Part shown: one piece after another, positions 63,201 to 64,000 of the stretch | Position numbering within the stretch: the stretch's first letter is position 1 | Layout of the letters: the number at the start of each line of letters is the position of its first letter | NCBI GenBank assembly: GCA_006386115.1 | Contig: VFIW01000142.1 | Span: 29,683 to 93,682, forward strand | Length of the DNA stretch: 64,000 nt | Source: Globisporangium splendens | Lineage: Eukaryota > Oomycota > Peronosporomycetes > Pythiales > Pythiaceae | Reading direction: 5' to 3' | Notes under the pieces: generated by a model | What the model was told of the DNA's origin: nothing | The model's database searches: none | The model's input: only the letters and a program-made list of their open reading frames with translations | Position numbers and translations under genes: made by a program

Positions 63201-64000
63201 TACTCGGGCCCCACTTCGTTCATTGGCTGTCCCTCAGGACAGTTGGAAGTCTGTGAGTATGGATTTCATATTCGGACTTCCAAGAGACAAACACGGCAGG
63301 AATGGCATCCTGGTGTTTGTGGACCGATTTAGTAAGATGGTGCATCTTACTCCGGTCTCGGATAAGATCTCGGCAGAGATGACTGCGAAAGTCTTTGTAG
63401 ACGTGGTGTTCGGTCTACATGGTCTGCCCTCGGAGATCGTATCAGTCCGTGACACTCGGTTTACGTCTAGGTTTTGGCGAACTCTGCTTGGCATTTTGGA
63501 TACAAAACTATCCATGTCAACAGCAGCACACCCTGAAACGGATGGTCAAACTGAACGAGTGAATCGTGTCCTGGAAGACGTGTTGCGCAGTTATGCGACG
63601 TCTTTCGGAGAGTGGAGTGAGTTTCTCCCTCTCGCAGAGTTTGCGTTGAACAACTCCACGCATGTCTCGACAGGTCATACCCCGTTCAATGTGAACTACG
63701 GACTCCACCCGAGAGTGCCAGCGTCACTAGTGGGAGAGGTTTCTACCTTAAGTGGGGGAGAGACTATGGCTAAGGAGCCACAGTCGGACCTGAATGCTGT
63801 CACAGAGTTAAAAGCCAATTTTGACTCGATGAAACCTCTAGACGACATGACAAGTCGTGAGGCACAGCAAGTCGATGACTTTATTGTGAGGAGACAAGCC
63901 GTTGTGAGGTTTGTTCGAGACGCAATTGCAAAGGCTCAGGATCTGCAAAAGGAACAAGCAGATAGGAGTGGAAGGAAGAACAAGCAAGTATATAAGATCA
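60241..64000 (+). CDS. pol: Element C Pol (3' truncated by window edge)
   Basis: Open in the -1 frame from before the gag stop to base 64000. Protease ALVDTGASNNFVR near 60440 and ILGMPWLRRY; a charged linker rich in Lys/Glu (60850-61050) in place of B2's Ala-Gly-Ser-Pro block; RT with YFDDIFVHS near 61905; RNase H CDASDYAIGCALMQ near 62370; integrase zinc-binding region with CEVCQRVK near 63170; core MDFIFGL near 63260. The second catalytic Asp of the integrase DDE triad, expected in SDRD, is Val here (IVSVRDTRF, codon GTC 63445-63447). [10 protein letters not shown] follows near 63540. The chromodomain, if any, is beyond the window. Confidence 0.9.

Larger units (their letters stand above)
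58471..64000 (+). mobile_element. Element C: Ty3/gypsy retrotransposon, right part beyond the window
   Basis: 5' LTR 58471-59105, gag 59213-60256, pol open to the window edge. Same overall plan and clear protein similarity to element B (FPHLS...E start, protease-RT-RNase H-integrase order, -1 frameshift), but a distinct family with its own LTR. It is inserted in B1's 3' LTR. Frames are intact, which suggests a younger insertion than B1. Confidence 0.9.

Overview
The window looks like a chromosomal piece of an oomycete (stramenopile; Phytophthora/Pythium type). Four things point there. Genes are closely packed on both strands. Their introns are mostly 48-120 nt with GT..AG ends. Several genes carry close matches to the oomycete initiator (CATTYYNCAWTTT) just upstream of the start. 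The last 21 kb is a nest of chromodomain-type Ty3/gypsy retrotransposons. The organism call is inference; no rRNA or other marker gene is present.

Region 1 (1-24 kb), ordinary genes. The 3' end of a probable RME-8/DNAJC13 endosomal chaperone cofactor; a mitochondrial TPR protein; an LDAH-type alpha/beta hydrolase (minus); an 881-aa helical protein; mitochondrial 3-hydroxyacyl-CoA dehydrogenase; a short four-exon NECAP-like clathrin-adaptor accessory protein (minus); mitochondrial pyruvate carrier MPC1; mitochondrial 3-methylcrotonyl-CoA carboxylase beta subunit (minus); an RNF141-like RING E3 ligase (minus, five exons); a four-TM protein split by an in-frame TAG; an 11-exon ATG1/ULK autophagy kinase that ends in two Claw-like (FIP200/Atg11 C-terminal) domains; and a WDR53-like WD40 protein (minus). 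Mitochondrial fuel metabolism (MPC1, HADH, MCC-beta, later ALDH) is well represented, but the genes are independent and not an operon.

Region 2 (24-43 kb). A gene-poor stretch (24.1-28.5 kb); a coiled-coil protein with a very good initiator; two identical tRNA-Arg(CCG) genes 171 bp apart; a poly-EF-hand reading frame interrupted by in-frame stops; a disordered acidic four-exon protein (minus); an ACMSD-type amidohydrolase/decarboxylase; a mitochondrial aldehyde dehydrogenase; and a doubtful small minus-strand gene that may be a mitochondrial uL30.

Region 3 (43.3-64 kb), nested retrotransposons. Element A (minus, old) keeps only the integrase end and chromodomain. Element B1 (plus, 44154 to its 3' LTR at 58308) sits in A. 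Element B2 (49368-55757) sits in B1's integrase with a 5-bp target duplication. Element C (58471 to window end) sits in B1's 3' LTR. B2 is abnormal: its right end is an inverted LTR instead of a direct one, so both outer ends are the same LTR terminus. B2 and C both place a textbook -1 frameshift signal (slippery heptamer plus hairpin) between gag and pol. B1 carries a long antisense reading frame in its 3' part.

Exon boundaries were set by eye from splice consensus, reading frame and family resemblance. All family names come from motif recognition, with no database search.
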